A stretch of 64,000 bases of DNA from Pristionchus mayeri. Taxonomy: Eukaryota; Nematoda; Chromadorea; Rhabditida; Neodiplogasteridae. The notes beneath the pieces are model-generated. The model ran no database searches and was not told the origin of the DNA. It was given only the letters and a program-made list of their open reading frames with translations. A program made the position numbers and the translations under genes. The DNA lies in the NCBI GenBank assembly GCA_036245805.1, contig BTRK01000004.1, positions 31,109,541 to 31,173,540 on the forward strand, in the 5' to 3' direction. How positions within the stretch are numbered: position 1 is the stretch's first letter; every line of letters begins with the position of its first letter. Of the stretch, positions 25,157-36,331 are shown one piece after another.

Positions 25157-26340
25157 ATCCCCCCACCATTGTTATTCATCCGTCATTTAATCGTCATTAA
25201 TTTCATGTTCTATTACAGTTTTTTTCACACGTTATTTCGAACGAAATAGCATAAATATATATATATATATATATGAATTTAAAATTTTCCAAAACTCATT
25301 TTCAGTTGGCTGTGGGGATGTCAAAAAGTCGAAGTGTCCAAATGACTCCGTGTAAAGATGCTTTCAGTGTATTTTCAACCGTAGAACACGATTTTCGGGG
25401 CCATTCTCCACGAAAATGTGATTGAACGCCACTGGACTCATAAAACCGTGTTTTTTGGTCAAAATGACGCCATTTTGGAAGTAATAAGGAAAATTTGTAC
25501 AACTTGAGTCATTCGGTTCGATATTTTTAGGTACTACATGACACATTAAGTAAGTTATGAGACATGATTAGTTTCATAAACGGTTAGTTTACATACAATT
25601 ATTTTTCAAATATTGATCAAATGAGCAAATGACTGGAAAATATGAATTTTAGTAAATTCAAGTTTTTGAACTTCTCCCTCCTTTTTATTATACGTAAATG
25701 CTTGGAATTGACGTTTCAATTTGTTTCGTAGTCTATGGAAACTTCTATTGGCACGAAAATCGAAATTGCGTGACGACCTATACGGCATTTTGACGGTTCT
25801 GACGCAATTTGGACCTAAATTTCATCAAATATACATGATTTTAAAATTCTGATATTTTGAGGCTAAGTATTACTTTACATGTAGATTCTGAAAATCATAG
25901 CTAGAAAACTCCAAAATTTTTCGTTTTTTTACAATCGAGCAAAATATGACCGGAAAAGTGGTTTTTCGACCTACACTTTTTTGTTTCACATTTTCTGTCA
26001 TTCTAATATCGAAATTCGTTTTCTACGAGTGAAAATACGTCAGAATATCTACTGTCCGTCTAATTCTGGCATATCGACTTTTTCGACCCAAAAAATTGGG
26101 GGTACCCGAAACTTTTTCAAAAGCGACCCCCAGCATTAGTGATTGCGGCCGTCAATCAGCACTCGCGGCCTACACTTTTGAAAAAAAGTTTGGGGATTAT
26201 CGAATTTTTCGCCATCCGTGGACCTGTTCCGTTCTCTGGTGGAGGGTCTCTTAAATGATGGTAGATCAGCTGATAGCACTTATCGCTATATTTATAACTT
26301 TGAATAATTATCTAATAAACTTACTAATTGCAAAAATATT

Positions 26341-26395
26341 TTGGCCGTGTTGGGAATCGAACCCGCGGCAGCAAAGGGTTTACCATTTCCACAAC
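26341..26395 (-). repeat. tRNA-derived-like segment, right arm
   Basis: Reverse complement partner of 18426-18480. The minus strand reads GCCGCGGGTTCGATTCCCAA, here with an intact B-box GGTTCGATTCC. Probably part of the mobile element arm and not a working tRNA. Confidence 0.4.
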
Positions 26396-27536
26396 CCAGT
26401 AGGATGCAGGAGATACGTAGGGACCGCGGAGCTCCGTCCTTTCTGCCGTCCACCATTTTTTGCATTGGGAAAATTCACACACCATCACACCACCATTTTA
26501 TTTATTTATTTTCTCAGGTTTAATTTATTTTAATTAATTATTATTTGCGCTAAATCGATAGAGCATCATCTGAAGATACAAAATAATAACCGAATTAAAT
26601 AATTTAGCGGGTATAAAACATGTATAATTACGTTGGAAGGAAATTGCGCTTCGCATTTTTCTAATGATTTGTATTTTTCTCTTTAAATCGGAGTGCACTA
26701 TTTTAGTGCTCTATTCGGATGATTGCTCTGACCATCCCTGCAAACTATAGAGGCGCTAGTGATGCTCGGGTTTCGTTCGCAAGCATGGTATATGACTCTT
26801 TCTGAGACACAGTAGTCATTTGTCTCAGTTAATCTTGATTTTCTCCATTTTTCTGAGTGCACTATTTGATTTGAACATTTAATCACATGCAGCCACCTCC
26901 CCTCTGCCCTAAACAGGTACTAAAAATGACGATCCATCATTCGCTGACTTGTTTATAGCAGTCGAAGTTCGAAATGGGCAAAAGCTCGATTCTCGGGTTG
27001 TAGAGCTTTAGAGTGCGATTAATTGGCCTTGAGCACACTCTTCGCATATGTTATCAAAATAAACAGTTAAAATTTAAAATTAAAAAAATCATACAATGCA
27101 TTAATTTATTTTTTGAAAATAACCTTCTCTCAGAAGTAACAAATTCGCCCCAACAATACCAAAAAGTACGGTCGATTTCTGGTAAAATGTGTATTTTTCA
27201 AAGGTATATTTATAAGTGCTATAATTTTTTCAATGCCTATTGTTGTTCATAATCGATTCCGCATCATCGATTACATAAGATAAGAATTGAGGAATTTATA
27301 CAGAATTAATTTTTTAACACCCTCCGCGATTCCTAGAGATACGCCTCCCATCTCTTGAGATGAGGTGATATTCTCGTGCTCGGGCATGGTAAATTTCGCA
27401 CGCAAAAAAGTAGATCACACAAATCGACCCTGGGGGCCTGGGAGCACTTTCTGAAAAATGATTTGGGATCCCCATGGGACACAATTTCGGCGTATAACAG
27501 TCATTTTCCTCAAATTTAAATTATGGATTGACCATT

Positions 27537-28524
27537 CCCTTGTGAGCGCACGCCGAGGAGATGAGTGCGGTGTAATGTTGCAATCACCGAGAAAGAGCCC
27601 AATAGCAATATCTTCAACGAGCTTGCTTCAATGTTTGCGAAAAGCTCTCGAACTTCTACCACATAACATGTTAACATCCGCCCCCCCCCCCTCTCCTCGG
27701 TCACAAGCCTTTCACACAGCGATTGAGAGGAAATGATAAGCAAACGCTGAAGAAAGAGATCGAATTGTTTCCTCGAAGACTTAGAAATGGTGGAAACGGG
27801 GTAGGGCTTTAATGAGAGTGTATTTCTACCCATTCCTAGAAAGAGCAATCAGTTAATCGTTCAAAAATACTTATTAAAATAATTTCGTGATTCATCGTTC
27901 CACACATCGTCTACATCACCACATTTACTTTTTGTTGTTTCCATCGGTCTGCCAGTGATAGATTACCTTCTTCTACATGTATACACACGTGTTATTATTA
28001 ATTTATCGATCAGTTACGTGCAGTTTTTGCAGTTATGCGTTGCTCAACGTGCGGTATCTCCATTTGCACAATTGTGAGTTTAATTTGATTCCATTGTTCA
28101 TCGCATCTACGTGCTGTTGTCTCTTTCGACCTGTTAGTTCTTCGTTTCTCCGCTCTAGAGGGTGGTTGCTCGCTATTTTCTATTTCGTTACTCACGTAAG
28201 TCGTTATAATTATCTACACTTGCACGATCCTTGGATGGTGCAGCCATTCTCCATTTGTATGATGATAGGGGGATGCATACATCATTGCAACCGTCGTCCT
28301 AACATTGTACAATCCTCTATTATCCTTGGGGAATATGGGAAGGATTCCCTAATGGCCCATTCATAGTCGGCAAAAACTGAGGGGTCACTCTCTTCATTTC
28401 CCGATCTCTTACCGGTCGAGAGAGTTCGGGAAATGAAGAGAGTGCCCCTCAGCTTTTTCGACTATGAATCCAGCATAATTGATCCTCTTTTCGATTTCTA
28501 AAACAACCTCGATCTGATTTCAGA
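27537..28524. other. Spacer upstream of second IVD gene
   Basis: No supported exon. Contains a C-run near 27680 and a short hairpin element at 28360-28468 (listed separately). The last 20 bases before 28525 match the corresponding bases of the first IVD gene, including the TTTCAG trans-splice acceptor. Confidence 0.5.
28360..28468. repeat. 109-bp hairpin MITE-like repeat
   Basis: TTCATAGTCG at 28360 and CGACTATGAA ending 28468 terminate two arms of about 50 bp (CACTCTCTTCATTTCCCGA and complement) around a loop near 28413. It lies about 55 bp upstream of the second IVD start. Confidence 0.75.
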
Positions 28525-28642
28525 ATGGCAATCTCGTCTCTCCGTTCCCTCGGTGCGTCTCTTCTCTCTTCGCGCACCGCCACTCTCGCAGTTACGGGTG
28601 AGATCTACTTTTAGCCCCGTTATCACGAAATTGTCCTAAATA

Positions 28643-28819
28643 TCTATACCTATATATAAAGCGCACTGTGACCGCGTCTGTCCGGATTGTGAAACAGTTG
28701 CGAAATGATTACGAAATGTGGAGGGAGAGATCGCGCGTCAACAAGTTGCGAAACGAGTGATTGCGAAACCTACTCCGCTATGACGGGGCCCCCGCCGAAG
28801 GCGGGGGCAGCCGAACTAG
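28643..28819 (+). mobile_element. Short non-autonomous Helitron
   Basis: 177-bp insert in intron 1 of the IVD paralogue. It begins TCTATACCTATATATAAAG directly after an A and ends CTAG directly before a T, the A/T insertion site of Helitrons. A GC-rich hairpin CCCCCGCC-GAA-GGCGGGGG (28789-28807) lies 8 nt before CTAG, as in Helitron 3' ends. No Rep/helicase frame. Confidence 0.75.
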
Positions 28820-30308
28820 TCGATTACAAGAGCCCGTTTACCTAAGAGTCTGAGAATGTTTTGCATTACGAAAAATTGTCAATTATCTGAAATCACATCT
28901 ATTGGAGTTCTCAAGGGTCTCAAGGGTAAAATGATTGGTATATTCATTTTGCTCGTAGGGTTGCTGTTACGGCCAGACGACGTTGCGTCGTTATCGGCTT
29001 TTCTGGAATATCTCCTTGCTCGATATCGCTAAAAATATCGAAAAAAAATTCTAGTACAGCATTTTATGGGAATAAAGCCTGTGCATTCCGTTTTAATGAT
29101 ATTTAAATAATAAATCACTGAAATGTAACTTTTGATAGAAAAATATGTGGGCGGCGAACCTAGTATATAACGGACCGGAATGATGAGAAAAATTTAAGTA
29201 TGCTGTCGAAAACAAACCAATGAATCTTCTCTTGCTCAGGTCGTCGCAGCATGGCTGCATATCCCATCGCCGACCACGTCTTCGGACTGACGGAGGACGA
29301 GATCGCAGTGAGTGGAAGGGTCGGGAATAGCCATCACATGTGAAACCAGATTAATCGTCAAAAAGGACATTTATTTTTTAAATCTGAATTTGAGTGAATT
29401 TCAAGGCGAATTGATCTTTTGCCAATTAGATTGATTTGATGATCTATCTATTCCACCTCTTCTCGATCTGTGATGTAGCGATTGAAATAAATGAGTGTAA
29501 TCCTCATAATTCCCTCCCTTCCTTCAGCTGCGTCGCACCCTCCGCGAATTTTGCGACAAAGAGCTGGCACCGTACGCCCAAACCATCGACAAGGAGGACA
29601 ACTTCAGGTACGGTGGAATATTTTGATAGGCGGATGGTGGATGCTTCTTACCTACTGCCAAAATGCACTCGCTATGTGCAGGTATGGCACTGGAAATTCG
29701 TATTGATGGGTGCAGATAACAGCCTGTTTTCATTGTCATCGACTATGCACAGTATAGCAAATGATAACCCTATTCCAGCCGTATGCGTGAGTTCTGGAAG
29801 ATGCTCGGTGACCAAGGGCTTCTCGGAATCACAGCTCCTGGTAGGAAGTCCGCAATTGGTTTACTAATCGATGGGAGCATGGTAGATAACCAATACATTA
29901 TATGTTTGCAGCGAAGTACGGCGGCTCTGAGATGAACTACTTCTCGAACACGCTCGCGATGGAGGAACTCGCTCGCGCCTCGGGTACGGTAAACAATCGT
30001 TTTTGAAGAGGTCGTACGGTGGAGCACTTTTGACATTTAGTATAATTTAGTATAAAAGCATTGTTATTGTTTTAATGCCCTCATTGATTGCTGGAACTAG
30101 AATACAATCTGCCCCTCTATTCAGAGCTGTGAGCTAACTCGTTCCTTTCTCTTCAGGCGCCATCGCTCTCTCGTATGCCTGCCACTCTAATTTGTGCGTG
30201 AATCAGATCGTCCTCAACGGCAACGAATTCCAGAAGGAGAAGTACCTGCCCAAGGTAAGACCTACGACCTCGCGATGCTGAGCATAGCCTATTAAGAAGG
30301 ATTTCCCA

Positions 30309-30483
30309 CATAGGTGGGCACCATCGAAGCCAGCTGTGAAACACCCCCGGTTTTCGGATTGGACACCCCCGGTTTTTTGGAAAATTTTGTCACAAAAACG
30401 ATCATTTACGATCACCCCCCCCCCCCTTTGACCCTAAACACCCCCGGTTTTCAATTTCCAACTTCAACCACCGCCCACCTATG
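30309..30483. mobile_element. hAT-type MITE with 8-bp target duplication
   Basis: Ends CATAGGTGGGC and GCCCACCTATG are inverted repeats, and ATTTCCCA is duplicated exactly at 30301-30308 and 30484-30491. The inside contains three copies of CACCCCCGGTTTT and a C-run. It sits in intron 6 of the IVD paralogue and has no coding capacity. Confidence 0.85.
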
Positions 30484-31717
30484 ATTTCCCATCCACTGTT
30501 ATCGTTGGCCAGTAAAAATGAAATGAATTCATCAGAAAATTGCATCGTCTTGTTATTGATAATAATAATATTTACTGTTCCAATGATGTGTGTTTGAGCT
30601 GTGCTCGGGCGAGCACATGGGTGCACTGGCGATGTCGGAGGCTGGCGGAGGATCGGACGTCGTCGCGATGAAATTGAAGGCAGAGAAGAAGGGAGACAAG
30701 TGAGTGATCGATGACGTCATCTGCATTGCATCTCTATTGCCTGTTGAAACTGTATTCAAGCATCTCCTCTCAGGTACATTCTGAATGGGCACAAGTTCTG
30801 GATCACGAATGGTCCCGATGCCGATGTGTTGGTCGTCTACGCGAAGACTGACCCCAAGAAGCACCAGCACGGAATCACCTGCTTCATCATCGAGAAGGTG
30901 AGAACGCAATATCTCTTGGATACGTAAAAAAATTACCCCATGTTTCATCATCGTAATAATTCAGCAAAATGTCGATTTTCACAGGGTTTCCCCGGATTCA
31001 AACCATCAAAGAAGCTGGACAAGATGGGCTTGCGCGGATCGAACACCGCCGAACTCGTCTTCGACAACTGCGAAGTTCCCGGTGAGTGAGAGGCGGCCAT
31101 GGAAATGCACTGGATGGATTCATCCGACTCGAGTGGTGCATCAAAATGGACTCATCTTCTTGAGAGGAGAACGTGATGGGAGAAGTGAACAAGGGCGTCT
31201 ACGTGCTCATGAAGGGACTCGACTTCGAGAGGGTCGTCATTGCCGGAGGAGCAGTCGGGTACGGTAGGGGAATCGAGAACTGATTTGGAGGTAGTCACAT
31301 CGATTGGGGTCATGGTTGCAGTTGGATAGGTTTTACCGCTTGAATTTCTTTCTTAGTTTGCCATCAGTTATCCTCTTTCAGCCTGATGCAGGCGTCATGC
31401 GACATCGCCTTCGACTACGCTCATCAGCGAAAGGCATTCGGACAAGAAATCGGAAAATTCCAGGTACTGTAACAGATTTTAGTTATCCTTGCTTAGCCGA
31501 ATTGCTATTGTAGCTGTATGTGACAAATGTTCAGGGGTAGTTGAGGCTTATAGTGACTAGTGCATCTACAGCTGCTGCAAGGCAAGATGGGTGACATGTA
31601 CACGACGCTGAACGCCTGCCGCTCGTACCTCTACACTGTCGCGAAGGCTGCCGATGCTGGGCACGTTTCGCCCAAGGTACGGTAGCGCAAGTTCTTGAGT
31701 GTTGAGGAATGTGCTGA

Positions 31718-34139
31718 TACAGTACCGTCCAAAAGTCATTGGACGCTTTTTGAATCTTTTGTAGCTTATTGCCCGGGAAAGGGATCATTCTAGCGCTAAG
31801 ATGTTATGTACCAAATTCATCGGAGATTATGGCCATGATATTGGGGTATGACGAAATTGCCTAGTTATTGCGTAGTGATGACGCAATCAAACGGTTCTTT
31901 TTTCGAAACGACATTATTTTTACGTAATTTTTTTCCTGCTGGCCAACTTTTCTGAGGTTGGAGATATGACTGAGGACTACCCAGAATAAATTTTTGAAGT
32001 TGCTGCTCGGTCGCATGTTGGCTGCAGCATTTCTGCAAAATCGAGGTTGAAAATTCAGATATCGGCTACTAGTGAAGCTAGAGACCGGTTCAAGGCAACA
32101 AAATGATCTCCATCATGAGTCCAGACGATCCTGAGAATAGGAACACGATAAATCAAAATTTGCCCTGAGGGTACCAAAAAATCCCTTTTTTACATGTCCA
32201 TTTTTGGACTTTCATAAAACACACTATCTGAGATAATCGGAATAGACTTGGCACTGGCCGAAAATTCGAATTCCTGCTAACTTCACCAGTAGGTCGGCCT
32301 CCACGAGGGAAACCGACGAGCATCGGCAGAATGTCGATCCGCATCCGCGCGGGCGGGGCGCGGAATTTGAAAAATTAACTACGGTAGCTTCGAAATTTTA
32401 AAAGCGACTCCTATGACTGCGGCGGTAGGGGCGCTGCATCCTTTGACAAATTCTAAGACTTTTTTACTCCGCAGAGTTTTTCGATCAGATTCCATCTAAC
32501 GCCTGAAATCGATAATTCCACTTTTAGTTCGTACATGAAAGCAGTTCCCCAGAAATTTTTCAAGAACTCCCCTAAATATTATTGGTGATCTAGCTTCTGC
32601 TTGACTCGATACATTCTCCCGTAGAACAGCGCGATTCAACAAGACGCGTAAGTTGGTCAACATGAATTTTGAATGAATTATGGTGTAATTTTTAGGTTAC
32701 GGTATGCGAGTGCGAAGTTAGGGCGACATTTCCCAACAGGTGTTAAATGGTCTGAAAACCAATTTGAAGCTATCCTACACCAATTGGGAAAAGTCGTCCA
32801 ACTTTGTGCACTCACCTACAGTAACCCAAAAATTACACCATAATTCATTTTGACCAACTTACGCGCCTAGTTGAATCGCGCTGTTCTACGGGAGTAGGTG
32901 TCGATTCAAGCAGAAGCTAGATCACCAATAATATTTAGGGGAGTTCTTGAAAAATTTCTGGGGAACTGCTTTCATGTACGAAACAAAAGTGGAATTATCG
33001 ATTTCCGGCCTTAGATGGAATCTGATCGAAAAACTCTCCGAAGTAAAAAAGTCTTAGAATTTGTCAAGGAATGCAGCGCCTCTACCCCCGCAGTGATTGG
33101 AGTCGATATAAAAATTTCGAAGCTACCGTAGTTAATTTGTCGATATCCGCGCCCGCGACCGCGCGGATGCGGATCGCAAATCTGGCGATGCTCGTCGATT
33201 TCCCTCGTGGAGGCCGACCAATTGGCGACGTCAGTAGGAATTATAATTATCGGCCAGTGCCAAGTCGCTGAAGAAATATGTTGATTCTCTCAGATAGTCT
33301 GTTATAACTATGTGGGAAATGTAGGTAAAAATCTGGTTTTTACTTTTTAGAGCTTTTTAGAGTTTTTAGAACTTTTTAGAGCGTTTGGACTTCTTTCCTG
33401 CCCGCGGCGAACGATTTTCGGAGGTATACCAGGGTCGGTAAACAACTTGTTTACGCCTGTACTCTCTCGCCAATAGGGGTAAACAAGGTGTTTACCGACC
33501 CTAGTATACCTCCGAAAATCGTTCGCCGCGGGCAGGAAAGAATTCCAAACGCTCTAAAAAGTTGGGACTCTGTTCTTCAATACATGTTTAACATTCCTAT
33601 GCAAAAAGCATGTTTTTAAATGCATTTCCCGCAAAGTTATGAATGTCCGAACAAAGGTCATGCAAAAAAGTGACTTTTTCAACCCCTGAGGGCAAATTTT
33701 GATTTATCGCTTTCATATTCTCAGGATCGTCTGGACTCATGATGGTGATCATTTTGATACCTTGAACCAGTCTCTAGCTTCACTAGAAGCCGAGATCTGA
33801 ATTTTCGACCTCGATTTTGCAGCAATGCTGCAGCCAACATGCGACCGAGCAGCAACTTCAAAAAAAATTTATTATGGGTAGTCCTCAGTCATATATCCAA
33901 CCTCAGAAAATTTGGTCAGCAGGAAAAAATCCATGTAAGAATAATGCGGTTTCGAAAAAGTACCGTTTGATTGCGTCATCACTACGCAATAACTAGGCAA
34001 TTTCATCATTCCCCATTATCATGACCATAATCTCCGATGAATTTGGTGCATAATACCTTAGCGATAGAATGATCCCTTTCTTGGGAAATAAGCTACTAAA
34101 GATTCAAAAAGCGTCCAATGACTTTTGGACGGTACTGTA
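31718..34139. mobile_element. Tc1/mariner-type foldback, interrupted by another foldback
   Basis: TA-CAGTACCGTCCAAAAGT at the left mirrors the right end. CAGT plus CAAAAGT and TGGAC near the tip are typical Tc1/mariner terminal sequence, and TA flanks both sides. It sits in intron 12 of the IVD paralogue. Arms resemble those of the 5838-7179 element (GGCCATAATCTCC, CTGCCCGCGGC phrases). The left arm is split at 32217 by the element at 32218-33303. Confidence 0.85.
32218..33303. mobile_element. Nested foldback with ATAA target duplication
   Basis: Termini AACACACTATCTGAGA and the complement of AACAGACTATCTGAGA; ATAA lies on both sides (32214-32217, 33304-33307). Arms of about 530 bp are close to identical. 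The element interrupts the sequence CTTTCATAA-CT of the host element, so it arrived later. Confidence 0.8.
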
Positions 34140-34383
34140 CATCCTTCTTGCTACTGTTTTCTCGTTGCGAGGTGTTTCAACGCTTTCTAGTAGTGTTGGC
34201 TGGAAATTAATCCATCGTGCTCAGTCTCGCTAGATTTGTGTATTTCACAGTGGATATATGTTGCCTGCCTAAAGTTTACCATAATACCATTGTTGTTTCT
34301 CCAATACCATTTCCCCATCACTATCTCAATCATCCGAAGATTTTCTCTTCATCCGAAGATTTTCTCTTCACAACTTTCAATTT

Positions 34384-35457
34384 ATATCACGCCTCTTATG
34401 ATAGAATCGACCCAAAATGACTGGATTCTGGCAAAGGGGTCACTTTTCGGTTTCGGGTTTTCGACGTTTTTGGGGTCTCCCATGCATGCCTAACACCTCC
34501 GTGATTGGAATAGTCTCAGTGGCTGCTGCTCATCGAGATGCTGCACCTGTCGGATGGACGCTTCTGATTTTGAGAGCTCCTTTCTGTGCTTCAAAATTAC
34601 AGTAGAAAGGCCGTTTTTGTTTTCCCAAGGTAACTTTTCATGCTCTATTCACTTATATTTTTCATTTAGCCTTAATTTAAGATATGTTCGCGTGACATTG
34701 AACTCAATTTATTTCAAAAACCGCTCGAAAAGCCACTGATTTTTTTGAATAGGCGTATGCAGCTTCTCAAGACGAATCGTTTAAGGGGATTAAGCCCCCA
34801 TAACTCGGGGGGTAACTTAGTGGCCCATGCGAAAAACTTTTTTGAATGATTTGAACTTATTTTTCACTGCGTAATTTCATTGTTCTCCCTCTCATTTCCC
34901 GTCGTTCGCTCGCGTTCGACCGGCTTTTGACTATTTTGGTTGAGTTTCACAGAAAATGAGAGGGAGAACAATGAAATTACGCAGTTCAAAATAAGTTCAA
35001 ATCATTCAAACAAGTTTTTCGCATGGGGCACTAAGTTACCCCCGGAGTTATGGGAGCTTAAACCCCTTAAACGATTCGTCTTGAGAAGCTGCATACGCCT
35101 ATTCAAACAAATCAGTGGCTTTTCGAGCAGTTTTTGAAATAAATTGATTTGAATGTCACACGAACATATCTTAAATTAAGGCTAAATGAAAAATATAGGT
35201 GAATAGAGCATGAAAAGTTACCTTGGGAAAACAAAAACGGCCTTTCTACTGTAATTTTGAAGCACAGAAATGAGCTCTCAAAATCAGAAGCGTCCATCCG
35301 ACAGGTGCAGCATCTCGATGAGCAGCAGCCACTGAGACTATTCCAATCAGGGAGGTGTTAGGCATGCATGGGAAACCCCAAAAACGTCGAAAACCCGAAA
35401 CCGAAAAGTGGCCGCTCTGCCAGAATCTGATCGATTATCTGGTAAGAGGCGTGATAT
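34384..35457. mobile_element. Foldback element, ATATCACGCC family
   Basis: Starts ATATCACGCCTCTTA and ends with its complement. Arms of about 480 bp surround a loop near 34905-34945. Shares terminal sequence with 46481-47513. It lies in intron 12 of the IVD paralogue, 45 bp before exon 13. Confidence 0.85.
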
Positions 35458-35798
35458 TAACATGGTGAAATTAATCTTCTCTATTAATAATGTAGCACCA
35501 TTGAGGACTGCGCTGGCGTGATCCTCTACCTGGGAGAGAGGGCGACCCAGATGGCCCTCGACGCCATTCAGATACTCGGTGAGTCGGATGAAGAGTGCGG
35601 GGTCGAGAGATGAGGTAGATCCCCGATATATTACTTTAGATTAATTAGAACTGGACGAGAACCAATCTGACACGGATTAATCGGTTCAATATTCTATTTT
35701 CAGGAGGCAACGGCTTCATCAACGACTACCTGACGGGTAGAATTCTGAGAGACGCGAAGGCGTAGGAAATCGGAGCGGGAACCAGCGAGGTAGGGTAG

Positions 35799-36331
35799 AG
35801 GGGGGCGGACAAAACCTAAATGACCAAAAGCTCAAAAATCAGAGCTGGCTGGGAAGTTGGGATAGAAACTTGGGAGTTGTTGCATTGTCACCAGTATGCC
35901 CTCCTCTACATTTCCATAGTTTAATCGTCTAACTAGGCGATGTTGAGTTTCACTCCTCACCTATGTATAGTTCATGGTCTAAAATTGCGAATTTGGGTGG
36001 AAATTCATGGTTAGATTAACACCAAATAACGTAAGCAATCAATTCCCATGACTCTTGGTAGCAGTAGTTTCTGGGGCACTGGAATTCCGATTTGTTAAAT
36101 TATGCAGTGTTAATCTAACCATGAATTTCCACAAATATTCGCAATTTTAGACCTTGAACCCCTATACATAGGTGAGGAGTGAAACTCAGCATCGCCTAGT
36201 TAGAACATTTAACTATGGTGATGTAGGGGAGGGTGTAAGTGGCAATGCAACAACTCCCAAGTTTCTATCTCAACTTCCCAGCCAGCTCTGATTTTTTGAG
36301 CTTTTGGTCATTTAGGTTTTGTCCGCCCCCC
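35799..36331. mobile_element. Small foldback beside a splice donor
   Basis: AGGGGGGCGGACAAAACCTA mirrors the right end; AGGGTAG is present on both flanks (35792-35798, 36332-36338) as a likely target duplication. Arms of about 230 bp. It is inserted 9 bp inside intron 14 of the IVD paralogue, immediately after the exon with the premature stop. Confidence 0.8.

Larger units (their letters stand above)
21645..25274 (+). mobile_element. Non-LTR retrotransposon (jockey/CR1-like LINE), degraded
   Basis: A 3.6-kb element with ORF1-like and ORF2 frames in order, ending in a (TA)n tail at 25250-25274. Its flanks, 21501-21644 and about 25276-25419, are a direct repeat of about 144 bp, the apparent target-site duplication. 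ORF2 carries endonuclease and reverse-transcriptase motifs but has frame breaks near 24550 and 24640, so the copy is probably inactive. Confidence 0.85.
20903..26254. mobile_element. Foldback element split by a LINE insertion
   Basis: Left arm 20903-21440 (TTAAGAGACCCTCCACGAGA) and right arm 25745-26254 are near-perfect reverse complements. The spacer carries the LINE and 25420-25744. Without the LINE and its flanking duplication the element would be about 1.6 kb. Confidence 0.8.
17763..27536. mobile_element. Composite 9.8-kb foldback with nested elements
   Basis: Outer arms pair across almost 10 kb: AATGGTCAATCCATAATTTA at 17763 matches in reverse complement the sequence ending at 27536, and similarity extends to about 17920 and 27385. 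A second matching pair of arm segments lies at 18426-18520 and 26300-26395 (tRNA-like phrase CGGGTTCGATTCCCAACAC). Two further foldbacks (18554-20815, 20903-26254) and a LINE (21645-25274) lie within. No transposase belonging to the outer element is recognisable. Confidence 0.7.
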
